The translations under genes were made by a program, and so were the position numbers. From an uncultured Collinsella sp. (GTDB lineage Bacteria > Actinomycetota > Coriobacteriia > Coriobacteriales > Coriobacteriaceae), in the NCBI GenBank assembly GCA_902461085.1, contig CABPWH010000067.1, positions 1 through 9,774 of the forward strand: 9,774 bases of DNA. The letters are read 5' to 3'. The notes beneath the pieces are model-generated. The model was given only the letters and a program-made list of their open reading frames with translations. It searched no databases and was not told where the DNA came from. This document shows positions 1 through 5,716 of the stretch, one piece after another (the first letter of the stretch is position 1; every line of letters starts with the position of its first letter).

Positions 1-31
1 CGTCAAACAGCCAGCGCGGGGGGGGGGGCGC
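1..31. other. Suspect left contig edge with 11-G homopolymer
   Basis: An uninterrupted run of eleven G lies at 18-28, preceded by 17 bases whose translation does not resemble the pantothenate kinase sequence expected just before GADR. Family similarity resumes immediately after it. I read this as a sequencing or library artefact at a contig end, not biology. Confidence 0.6.
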
Positions 32-502
32 CCAAAAGCCGTAGGCGCCGATCGCGTCGCTAACGCCGTTGCGGCCGAAACTTTCTACGGCGCGCCGGCA
101 ATCGTGGTGGACTTTGGCACCGCGACCAATATCGACGTCATCGATGAGGACGGTTATTACATTGGCGGAGCGATCGCGCCGGGCATTCGCATCTCCATGG
201 ACGCGCTTGCCGCCCGTGCCGCCAAGCTCGCCAGCGTGCCGCTCGAGGCGCCCGAACACGCCATCGGCCGCGATACCGAGGAGTGCATTAAGGTCGGCGC
301 CGTGATGGGCGCCGCCGCCATGGCCGAGGGCCTGGTCGCGCGCATGAAGCGCGAGCTGGGCCGCGAGGATGCCACCGTTATCGCCACGGGCGGCCTCGCC
401 GGCATCGTCGCCGATTCGACCGATGCCTTCGACGTGGTCGACGGACAGCTCACCATCAAGGGCATCTGCGAAATCTACCGCCGCATGCAGGAGCTGGGAT
501 AG
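2..502 (+). CDS. coaX: Type III pantothenate kinase, 3' part (5' end cut by window edge)
   Basis: Phosphorylates pantothenate with ATP in the cytoplasm, the first step of coenzyme A synthesis. The reading frame is open from base 2 to the TAG at 500-502, giving about 166 residues of a family that is usually about 255, so the N-terminal third with the first phosphate-binding motif is missing. Visible family motifs are GADR with downstream AN (44-64), the DFGTATN phosphate/ribose motif (110-130), GGAIAPG (164-184), and the later RDTEEC...G segment and ATGG. Translation from the GTG at 104 alone would lose GADR, so the gene certainly continues upstream. Residues encoded before about base 35 do not fit the family and contain an 11-G run, so they are probably artefactual. 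The gene converges with the biotin-ligase-like gene. The ASKHA-fold type III kinase assignment is secure; the exact left boundary is not. Confidence 0.93.
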   Translation, partial: VKQPARGGGRPKAVGADRVANAVAAETFYGAPAIVVDFGTATNIDVIDEDGYYIGGAIAPGIRISMDALAARAAKLASVPLEAPEHAIGRDTEECIKVGAVMGAAAMAEGLVARMKRELGREDATVIATGGLAGIVADSTDAFDVVDGQLTIKGICEIYRRMQELG

Positions 503-558
503 AGCAGGGGCTTAAGTCGAGCACGCCCGATGCCACAGTCTCCGCAAAGGCTCGCCAA

Positions 559-608
559 GCCTATTCCTCAGATAGGCGAAACCCTCCCCGGCACAGGCCG
601 AGAAGGGT
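559..608. terminator. Tandem hairpins between convergent genes, possible bidirectional terminator
   Basis: Two stem-loops lie in the 145-bp gap between the coaX stop and the end of the biotin-ligase-like gene. The first pairs GCCTAT (559-564) with ATAGGC (572-577) over a 7-base loop. The second pairs ACCCT (581-585) with AGGGT (604-608), and inside it CGGC (589-592) with GCCG (597-600). The second is followed on the plus strand by CTTGTT and on the minus strand by TTTC, which are only weak U-tracts. The position between converging genes suits a shared terminator, but the stems are short and imperfect. The rest of 503-647 shows nothing recognisable. Confidence 0.35.
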
Positions 609-647
609 CTTGTTGCCATCGTTATCTTTGAGCGCTGGCGCCCCGCA

Positions 648-1349
648 CTACAGCCCGCGAATTCGTACAGCCTCGGGCGGAAACTCCTGCTCGCCGGCAT
701 CGGTCTTGATGGTCGCGCGGCCCCAGATGTCCAGGCCCGCAAACACACCGACCGCAAGCGGCAAGCCGTTGGGAGACACCGCCGCAACCTGGCGGCCCAG
801 CAGCGGCACCATGTCGAAGTACTCGCCCAGCACGGGAGCCAGCGGCCCTGCGGCGCCTTGCGGCGTGTTGGCAACAACCGCCCAGGCGTCCACGCGGGTC
901 AACACGGCGGCGGCCAGCGTCTCGACCAGCGCTTCGTCAGCCACGTCCACACCAAGCTCGCTCAGCGCCGAACGCTCAATATCCACCGTCACGGCACCGA
1001 ACATGCCCGCAGCACCGGCACCGCCGTTCACGGCAACACGCGCGAGCGACGTCTCAAACGCAGGCGCACCGCACACGATATCGCTCGGCCACTGGATACC
1101 CACCTTACCGGCAAGGCCCAACCCCGGCGTCGAAGCCGTGCCCACAAGCGCGTCCATCATGCCCATAGCCGCCACAAACGGCAGGCCGTGGAAGGCATGC
1201 ATGTTCACATCGGGGCGCACGACCAGCGAAAACATCAGCGATGCATCGCCCGCGCTCCACGCGCACCAGCCCGCGGACATGCCCTCGCGGCCCGCGTCGC
1301 GCGCCGCGTCGAGCTCGGTGCCAGCGGCAACAGCATTCATCTCGATCAT
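648..1349 (-). CDS. Biotin--protein ligase-like protein lacking catalytic motifs
   Basis: A 233-residue protein of biotin-protein-ligase (BirA/LplA) architecture without an N-terminal DNA-binding domain. Matching the family are FSLVVRP (residues 40-46, family SLVLRP), QWPSDIV (86-92, family KWPNDIV), and a C-terminal SH3-like domain at about 184-233 beginning LLGRQV, with GVFAGLDIWGRATIKT and a final PPEAVRIRGL. However, the biotin/ATP loop GRGRRGR that should precede residue 40 is replaced by a segment around GWCAWSAGDASL. The KLAGIL lysine segment is not evident, and GIGINV is replaced by GAVTVDIE. The ATG at 1349 directly follows the TAG of the folK frame (TAGATG), so the two are probably translationally coupled. 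Biotin-ligase descent is fairly clear; ligase activity is doubtful. It could be a pseudoenzyme or a very divergent ligase. Confidence 0.7.
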   Translation of the reverse strand: MIEMNAVAAGTELDAARDAGREGMSAGWCAWSAGDASLMFSLVVRPDVNMHAFHGLPFVAAMGMMDALVGTASTPGLGLAGKVGIQWPSDIVCGAPAFETSLARVAVNGGAGAAGMFGAVTVDIERSALSELGVDVADEALVETLAAAVLTRVDAWAVVANTPQGAAGPLAPVLGEYFDMVPLLGRQVAAVSPNGLPLAVGVFAGLDIWGRATIKTDAGEQEFPPEAVRIRGL

Positions 1350-2513
1350 CTACATACGCCCCAATTCGCCCACGATATGGCCCACGCGGTCCTCGGGCTC
1401 CTTGACCTCGACGCCGTTGTAGCGGAAGAACCGCGCCGGGTCGTGCATCAGGTCCTCGAGCGGCACCAGCACAAAATCGCGTTCGCCGATCAGCGGATGC
1501 GGCAGGCGCAGCTTTTTGCCGCCGTGGGTCTCGCCGTCCATCCACAGCAGGTCCAGGTCGATGGTGCGCGGACCGTTGGCCTTGGCCTTTTTGGAGCGGT
1601 CGCGCCCCAGCTCGGCCTCGATCTTCATAAGCTCGTCGAGCAGCACCAACGGCGCCAGCTCGGTCTTGATCTCGATGACGGCGTTGGCAAACGCGTCCTG
1701 GCGCGTCTCGTAGGCAGGCTCGCTCTCGTAGATCTTGGAGGAGTTGGACACGCAGGTGAGTGGAATCTCGGCGATCATCTCGCGTGCAGCGCGGATGTTG
1801 TCGCAGCGATGCCCCAGGTTGGAGCCCACAGCCACAAACGCGCGGCGCGGCTGCGGCTTGGCAACCGCCCAGTAACCGTTCAGGAACTGCGCAAAACCCG
1901 CGGCGTCGTGCACGCGCACGATGTTGGCACCGGCCTGGATGGCGCCCAGGCACACGCCAAACGTGGCGGCATCGCGCGCGGCGGCCTCGGTCACGCCCGA
2001 GACAGCGCCCACAAAACGCTTGCGCGACACGGCGCACATGAGCGGATAGCCCAGTGACGCAATCTTGGCAGTCTCGCGCTGGATGACGATGTCCTCGTTA
2101 GCCGACTTACCAAAGCCCGGGCCAGGATCGATGCAGATGCGGTCGCGCGACACGCCGGCATGGATGAGTGTGCGGGCCTGGTCGGACAGAAAGCCCATAA
2201 CGCGGCGCATGATGGGCGCCGAATCGGGCAGGGTGAAGCGGCGGAGCTGCGAGGTGGGCACGTAGGCTTCCTCGCGGCGGGCGCTGCGGCGCATCATGGC
2301 GGCCAGGCGGTCATTGGACTCCGATTCGGCCTCGGTGGCTGCGGGCGCGGGCGCGACGGTCTCGGCGGCAGCAGTCTGCTCGGCGGCGGGCGCCTCCTGC
2401 TCGCTTGCAGGCTCGGACGTGGGCTCCGGTTCGCCAAACGGCAACGAGGGCTGCACCACGCCGCCCGGAAGCTTGGCCTCCGACTTAGGCTCACCCAGCA
2501 ACTTGCCGCGACG
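1350..2513 (-). CDS. folK: 3' part of FolP-FolK fusion: DHPS C-terminal half plus HPPK
   Basis: This is the downstream reading frame of a frameshifted fusion gene; 387 residues are readable from about 2513. Residues 1-94 are a low-complexity Pro/Ala/Glu-rich stretch. Residues 95-215 complete dihydropteroate synthase: DPGPGFGKS (129-137), SRKRFVG (163-169) and RVHD (200-203) bind pterin pyrophosphate and phosphate. A linker of about ten residues leads to 6-hydroxymethyl-7,8-dihydropterin pyrophosphokinase at 223-387, with VAVGSNLG (227-234) and GPRTIDLDLL (314-323, including the Mg-binding Asp pair). HPPK transfers pyrophosphate from ATP to the pterin, and DHPS then condenses the product with p-aminobenzoate, so the fusion joins consecutive folate steps. 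There is no stop or credible internal start between the domains. The open frame extends to 2639, but upstream of 2513 it reads an Arg/Pro-rich shadow of the other frame. Whether this half is translated depends on how the frameshift is resolved. Confidence 0.85.
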   Translation of the reverse strand, partial: RRGKLLGEPKSEAKLPGGVVQPSLPFGEPEPTSEPASEQEAPAAEQTAAAETVAPAPAATEAESESNDRLAAMMRRSARREEAYVPTSQLRRFTLPDSAPIMRRVMGFLSDQARTLIHAGVSRDRICIDPGPGFGKSANEDIVIQRETAKIASLGYPLMCAVSRKRFVGAVSGVTEAAARDAATFGVCLGAIQAGANIVRVHDAAGFAQFLNGYWAVAKPQPRRAFVAVGSNLGHRCDNIRAAREMIAEIPLTCVSNSSKIYESEPAYETRQDAFANAVIEIKTELAPLVLLDELMKIEAELGRDRSKKAKANGPRTIDLDLLWMDGETHGGKKLRLPHPLIGERDFVLVPLEDLMHDPARFFRYNGVEVKEPEDRVGHIVGELGRM

Positions 2514-3069
2514 GCTTCTCGGCCTCACGCGCGGCCTCGGCAGCCGCCTCGCGCGCCTTCTCGGCAACAAACGCCGCTGCCGAGGTATCGAGCTGCACCG
2601 TTGCGTGCGTGCGGGTGGGCGCGGCGACCTCGCCGGCATGCATCACGATGACGCCGCAGGTGCTCGTCTTAACAAACTCGACCATCTTGGGATCGGTGAA
2701 GCCGGTCACGTCGTTGACGATCGAGGCGCCGCAGCGCACGGCCGCCTTGGCAACCGCCACATGACGCGTGTCGATCGAGACGATGGCGCCCTCCTTGGCC
2801 AGCGCGCGCACCACGGGCAGCACGCGGCGAGCCTCCTCGTCGGGGTTGACCGGGGTAAAGCCGGGGCGCGTGGACTCGCCGCCCACGTCGATGATGTCGG
2901 CGCCGGCGTCGAGCATCGCCAGGCCGTACTCGATGGCGGCATCCGGATCGAAGTGCTCCCCGCCATCGCTAAACGAATCGGGCGTCACGTTGAGGACGCC
3001 CATGATGCGCGGACGGTCAAAGCTGAGCTCATACTTTCCGCACCGCCATGTCTTGCTGTCGTTCGCCAT
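2491..3069 (-). CDS. folP: 5' part of FolP-FolK fusion: dihydropteroate synthase N-terminal half, ends at frameshift
   Basis: Encodes 192 residues that begin a dihydropteroate synthase TIM barrel: MGVLNVTPDSFSDGG (23-37), GESTRPG (64-70), SIDT (98-101) and NDVTG (119-123). The frame reaches VIVMH (strand 5, residues 140-144), enters a low-complexity Ala/Glu segment (KAREAAAEAAREAEK), and stops at TGA 2493-2491. The second half of the barrel lies in another frame immediately downstream. The ATG at 3069 is chosen because AGGAGG at 3081-3076 sits six bases upstream; the ATG at 3075 abuts that site and is too close. With one base removed near 2513 the combined protein would be 572 residues. Alone, this fragment lacks the DPGxGFGK, SRKxFxG and RxHD elements and would not be an active DHPS. 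It follows the sirtuin gene by 95 bp on the same strand. Confidence 0.85.
   Translation of the reverse strand: MANDSKTWRCGKYELSFDRPRIMGVLNVTPDSFSDGGEHFDPDAAIEYGLAMLDAGADIIDVGGESTRPGFTPVNPDEEARRVLPVVRALAKEGAIVSIDTRHVAVAKAAVRCGASIVNDVTGFTDPKMVEFVKTSTCGVIVMHAGEVAAPTRTHATVQLDTSAAAFVAEKAREAAAEAAREAEKPSRQVAG
2503..2520 (-). other. Frameshift joining the two halves of folP-folK
   Basis: On the minus strand the frame ending EAEK continues as PSRQVAG-stop, while the downstream frame reads RRGKLLGEPK here. Removing one base, for example one of the two G at 2513-2514 (CC in the message), joins them as EAEK-RRGKLLGEPK. The total length from ATG 3069 to the stop at 1350 is 1720 bases, one more than a multiple of three, which fits a single extra base. 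In the first frame the last codons include CGG, CAA and GGG, while the second frame has CGC, GGC and CTG, typical of this window. That favours an indel near 2513 over a shift at the stop itself. Error, true mutation and programmed shift cannot be separated from one sequence. Confidence 0.75.
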
Positions 3070-3075
3070 GAACAT

Positions 3076-3081
3076 CCTCCT
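3076..3081 (-). promoter_or_regulatory. Strong Shine-Dalgarno of folP
   Basis: AGGAGG on the minus strand, six bases before ATG 3069. It decides between the two in-frame ATG codons at 3075 and 3069 in favour of 3069. Confidence 0.75.
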
Positions 3082-3091
3082 AAAATGCCCA

Positions 3092-3119
3092 CGCCGCCGA
3101 GCTTGGGGAGCTGGCGGCG
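3092..3119 (-). other. Stable hairpin in the folP leader
   Basis: CGCCGCC (3092-3098) pairs perfectly with GGCGGCG (3113-3119). After a one-base bulge at 3099, AGCT (3100-3103) pairs with AGCT (3109-3112) around a 5-base loop. It lies between the sirtuin stop and the folP Shine-Dalgarno, ending 11 bases before the latter. No U-tract follows directly in the direction of transcription (TGGGCATTTTAGG), so it is a weak candidate for the sirtuin terminator. It may instead be a leader or attenuator stem, or simply GC-rich sequence. Confidence 0.45.
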
Positions 3120-3144
3120 GGGTCGCTTTGCACTCAGTCTTTCT

Positions 3145-3150
3145 ATTGTA
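3145..3150 (-). promoter_or_regulatory. Candidate -10 box for folP-folK transcription
   Basis: TACAAT on the minus strand matches TATAAT at five of six positions, in the gap between the sirtuin stop and folP. The only -35-like sequence is TTGCGT, 19 bases upstream inside the end of the sirtuin gene, and it is poor. If used, it would give a leader of about 70 bases containing the hairpin at 3092-3119. Weak evidence. Confidence 0.25.
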
Positions 3151-3164
3151 TCCGCGCACGCGGG

Positions 3165-3917
3165 CTAGAACGCAAACGCGGCAGCGATGTCGCAAGAAAT
3201 CAGCAGGTCGGCATTTGCATCCTGATCGGTGGGAGCAAGATTGCAAATGGCCAGCGTATCGCCGGTAAAGTAACGCGTAAGGCCCGCCGCCGGATACACC
3301 ACGAGCGAGGTCCCGCCCACAATGAGGGCATCGGCCGCGGCGATGGCGGCAACGACACCGGTCAGCACGTGCTCGTCGAGCGGCTCCTCGTAGAGCACTA
3401 CATCGGGCTTGATGCGCCCGCCGCACGCAGGACACACAGGCGCACCCGCGGCGTCCTCGTGCTCGCGCGAGCAAATCCACTCGACGCTATAGACCGCGCC
3501 GCACGACTGGCAAATGTTGCGATGGACCGATCCATGCAGCTCGAACACGCGTTGCGAGCCGGCCATCTGATGCAGGCCGTCGATATTTTGCGTCACCACG
3601 GCATCAAGCTTGCCGGCGCGCTCCAGCTCGGCCAGCTTGATGTGGCAGCGGTTGGGCTTAGCGTTAAGCGCGATCATCTTGGTGCGGTAAAAGTCGAAGA
3701 ACTCCGCAGGATGCGCCTCGTAAAAGCTGTGCGAGAGCATGGTCTCGGGCGGATAGGCAAACTGCTGGTGATACAGGCCGTCCACGCTGCGGAAATCGGG
3801 GATGCCACTCGCCGTGGAAACACCCGCGCCGCCAAAGAAGACCACGTGACTATGGGTTTCGAACAGCTCCGCCAGCGCGGCGGACGCCTGTTTGGGGTTT
3901 GATATTGCCTGCGTCAT
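3165..3917 (-). CDS. cobB: NAD-dependent protein deacylase, sirtuin (Sir2/CobB family)
   Basis: A 250-residue sirtuin that removes acyl groups from protein lysines using NAD+, yielding nicotinamide and O-acyl-ADP-ribose; bacterial targets commonly include acetyl-CoA synthetase. Diagnostic motifs are GAGVS (30-34) and IPDFRS (39-44) of the NAD pocket, TQNIDGLH (109-116), catalytic His128 in ELHGS, zinc ligands C136/C139 and C162/C165, and GGTSLVVYPAAG near the C-terminus. All key residues are present and the length is normal. The ATG at 3917 is chosen because GGAGG (3928-3924) lies six bases upstream; a longer frame starting at 3965 has an Arg/Pro-rich N-terminus and is unlikely. An imperfect leader hairpin pairs CCGTCC (3927-3932) with GGACGG (3942-3947) and overlaps the Shine-Dalgarno by two bases. 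The gene precedes folP-folK on the same strand; no functional link is evident. The symbol is a family name; substrates are unknown. Confidence 0.93.
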   Translation of the reverse strand: MTQAISNPKQASAALAELFETHSHVVFFGGAGVSTASGIPDFRSVDGLYHQQFAYPPETMLSHSFYEAHPAEFFDFYRTKMIALNAKPNRCHIKLAELERAGKLDAVVTQNIDGLHQMAGSQRVFELHGSVHRNICQSCGAVYSVEWICSREHEDAAGAPVCPACGGRIKPDVVLYEEPLDEHVLTGVVAAIAAADALIVGGTSLVVYPAAGLTRYFTGDTLAICNLAPTDQDANADLLISCDIAAAFAF

Positions 3918-4030
3918 ATATGTCCTCCGTCCGTGTCTCCGGGACGGCGGCGTTCGCACTATCACTCGCGGACTCCGCCCCGCTCTTGTTGCGTTAATCT
4001 TAAGCCTGCCAACCCCGTCGAAAGGACACC
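3918..4030. other. Divergent intergenic region between sirtuin gene and exoA
   Basis: These 113 bp must contain the promoters of both divergent genes. I can see the sirtuin Shine-Dalgarno (GGAGG, minus strand, 3928-3924) and the exoA site AAAGGA (4021-4026). I do not see a convincing -35/-10 pair in either direction; TTAATC and TAATCT near 3995-4000 are the only AT-rich candidates for exoA. Confidence 0.4.
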
Positions 4031-4849
4031 ATGCCTCAGACTTACACCTTTGCCTCGTGGAACGTTAACGGCCTGCGCGCCGTGCTCAAAAAGGACCCGA
4101 GCTTTATCCAGATCGCGCAAGAACTCGACGTCGATATCTTGGCGCTGCAAGAGACCAAGTTGCAAGAAGGCCAGGTTGATATTAACCTGCCCGGCTATCG
4201 CCAAACCTGGAGCTACGCCGAGCGTAAAGGCTATTCGGGCACTGCGGTCTTTAGCCGCCAGGAACCGCTGCGCGTGCTGCACGCCGACGCGCTGCTACCC
4301 TACGCCGGCGAGGGCGAGGCGGCCGAGCTCGTCGCCCAAGCCGCAACCGAGGGCCGCGTCTGCGCGCTGGAGTTCGACAAGTTCTGGTTTGTGGATGTCT
4401 ACACTCCCAACGCGCAAAACGAACTCGCCCGCATCGACGTGCGCATGGCCTGGGACGATGCCTACCGCGGCTTTTTGAACGCGCTCGAGTGCGAGACCGG
4501 CAAACCCGTCGTGACCTGCGGCGACTTTAACGTTGCGCACGAGGAGATCGACCTTAAGAACCCCAAGTCCAACCGCGGCAACGCGGGCTTTTCGGACGAG
4601 GAGCGCGGAAAGTTTACCGAGTTGCTCGATGCCGGCTTTACCGACACCTGGCGCGCGGCTAATCCGGACGTCGAGGGCGTCTACAGCTGGTGGAGCTACC
4701 GCTTTAATGCCCGCAAGAACAACGCCGGCTGGCGCATCGACTACTTCCTGGTAAGCGACGCAATCGCAGACAACGTACGCGACACCGGCATCCGCGGCGA
4801 CATCTTTGGCAGCGACCACTGCCCCGTCACCCTCACGCTAGAGCTCTAG
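4031..4849 (+). CDS. exoA: Exodeoxyribonuclease III (AP endonuclease)
   Basis: A 272-residue enzyme of the exonuclease III / APE1 family that cleaves DNA 5' to abasic sites and removes 3' blocking groups in base-excision repair. The endonuclease-exonuclease-phosphatase fold motifs are all present: WNVNGLRA (10-17), LQETK with metal-binding Glu41, catalytic Tyr124 in VYTPN, GDFNVAH with Asp165 and Asn167, WRIDYF (234-239), and the C-terminal SDHCP with Asp262/His263. Length matches the bacterial ExoA/XthA family. The ATG at 4031 has AAAGGA five bases upstream, and the N-terminus begins directly with the first beta strand, so the start is secure. It is divergent from the sirtuin gene and convergent with the ECF S gene, so it probably forms a single-gene transcript. 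Nothing unusual is seen in the coding sequence. Confidence 0.96.
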   Translation: MPQTYTFASWNVNGLRAVLKKDPSFIQIAQELDVDILALQETKLQEGQVDINLPGYRQTWSYAERKGYSGTAVFSRQEPLRVLHADALLPYAGEGEAAELVAQAATEGRVCALEFDKFWFVDVYTPNAQNELARIDVRMAWDDAYRGFLNALECETGKPVVTCGDFNVAHEEIDLKNPKSNRGNAGFSDEERGKFTELLDAGFTDTWRAANPDVEGVYSWWSYRFNARKNNAGWRIDYFLVSDAIADNVRDTGIRGDIFGSDHCPVTLTLEL

Positions 4850-4859
4850 CCCCGAGTAA

Positions 4860-4880
4860 TTCCTCTAGGGGACAGAGGAA
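4860..4880. other. Small hairpin downstream of exoA
   Basis: TTCCTCT (4860-4866) pairs perfectly with AGAGGAA (4874-4880) around the 7-base loop AGGGGAC. No T-run follows, so it is not a canonical terminator. The loop AGGGG could alternatively pair with CCCCT at 4895-4899. Confidence 0.4.
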
Positions 4881-4912
4881 AACAGATCATGTGACCCCTC
4901 TCCCCCTATAAG

Positions 4913-4973
4913 TGCGGTGGAATAGTTCCTGTTTGGGTAGCAAATAGCCAAAAACGAGAACTATTCCACCGCA
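4913..4973. repeat. Perfect 16-bp inverted repeat between convergent genes
   Basis: Bases 4913-4928 are the exact reverse complement of 4958-4973 (arm core GCGGTGGAATAGTTC). A further four pairs (GTTT 4931-4934 with AAAC 4952-4955) extend the stem after two non-Watson-Crick positions. The centre is a 17-base AT-richer loop. It lies between the exoA stop and the end of the ECF S gene, 25 bp from the latter. No U-tract follows either arm. It may act as a bidirectional transcription barrier, or be a copy of a REP/MITE-like intergenic palindrome; family membership cannot be judged from a single copy. Confidence 0.8.
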
Positions 4974-4998
4974 AGTTCGTGAGGGAACGCGAAATGCC

Positions 4999-5712
4999 TT
5001 ACAGCCCGTATTTCACGACGACTCGGTTGATGCGACGGCACCAAGGCTTGTACAAGGCGGCCAAAAACACGCAGGTCGCAAGGCCGTGCGTAATATCGAA
5101 CGGCACCGCCGTGGCAAGACGTGCCACGGCGCCCGCCCAAGTAAGCGGCTGTACAAAACCGATGATGTCGTAGGCGTTGATTACCACGCCGTATAGCAAA
5201 CCCGAAGCAAAACCGTAGGTCAGTAGCGCCGGCATGCGCACGGTTCCATCGGCGCGGTCAAACGCGCCCGCATGCGCCAGTGCGCCACCGATATAGCCCA
5301 CCAGACCCCAGGCATACATCTGCCACGGCGTCCACATGCCCTGTCCAAAAAAGAAATTACTGGTCAGCGCTGCCAACGCGCCGACCATGAAGCCGTTGCG
5401 TCGGCCCAACGTCGCCCCCGCGATAATAGCGATGGCACTCACGGGTTTAAAGTCGGGAATGGGTCCAAACAGGATGCGCCCCGCCGCCGCCAGCGCCGCC
5501 AGCACCAGCGTGGGCATAATCTGACGCAGGCCTGGACGCGATGCCTCATAGCCCGCAAAGAACAGCGCAAGCACCAACGCCACCACAACCAGCATGGCCA
5601 ACGCTGCCTGCTCAACACCCGCCAGCAACGCGGCAGCCATCACCGCCGGCACCGCCAACAACAGCGGGATCTCCAGTTTTGCAAGCAAACGCGAGAAACG
5701 ACAGTCCGTCAT
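4999..5712 (-). CDS. ECF transporter S component (substrate-binding membrane protein)
   Basis: A 237-residue hydrophobic protein with roughly six to seven membrane segments (about 14-33, 36-54, 66-82, 92-118, 128-146, 160-180 and 207-222). The family-like core reads GRILFGPIPDFKPVSAIAII (78-97), then SNFFFGQGMWTPWQMYAWG (118-136). I recognise this as an energy-coupling-factor S component of the general ECF_trnsprt type. It would bind a vitamin or similar micronutrient in the membrane for import by the T/A1A2 module encoded just upstream. The substrate is not readable from sequence; cobalamin or a precursor is one possibility for this type of locus, but nothing here proves it. The ATG at 5712 lies four bases after the ATPase stop, implying coupled translation; the longer frame from 5787 overlaps the ATPase and is unlikely. 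It is the last gene of the operon. Confidence 0.85.
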   Translation of the reverse strand: MTDCRFSRLLAKLEIPLLLAVPAVMAAALLAGVEQAALAMLVVVALVLALFFAGYEASRPGLRQIMPTLVLAALAAAGRILFGPIPDFKPVSAIAIIAGATLGRRNGFMVGALAALTSNFFFGQGMWTPWQMYAWGLVGYIGGALAHAGAFDRADGTVRMPALLTYGFASGLLYGVVINAYDIIGFVQPLTWAGAVARLATAVPFDITHGLATCVFLAALYKPWCRRINRVVVKYGL

Positions 5713-5716
5713 CCCA

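Noticed and set aside
858..2057. Long plus-strand open frame across the biotin-ligase-like gene and folK
   Set aside because: His/Arg/Ala-rich shadow of the minus-strand genes; no recognisable domain and no Shine-Dalgarno.
2440..2457. QPSLPF in the DHPS insertion resembles the sliding-clamp binding pattern QxxLxF
   Set aside because: A six-residue match in a low-complexity linker of a metabolic enzyme is likely chance; no other link to replication.
4913..4973. Palindrome as an ordinary rho-independent terminator
   Set aside because: No T-run follows the stem on either strand.
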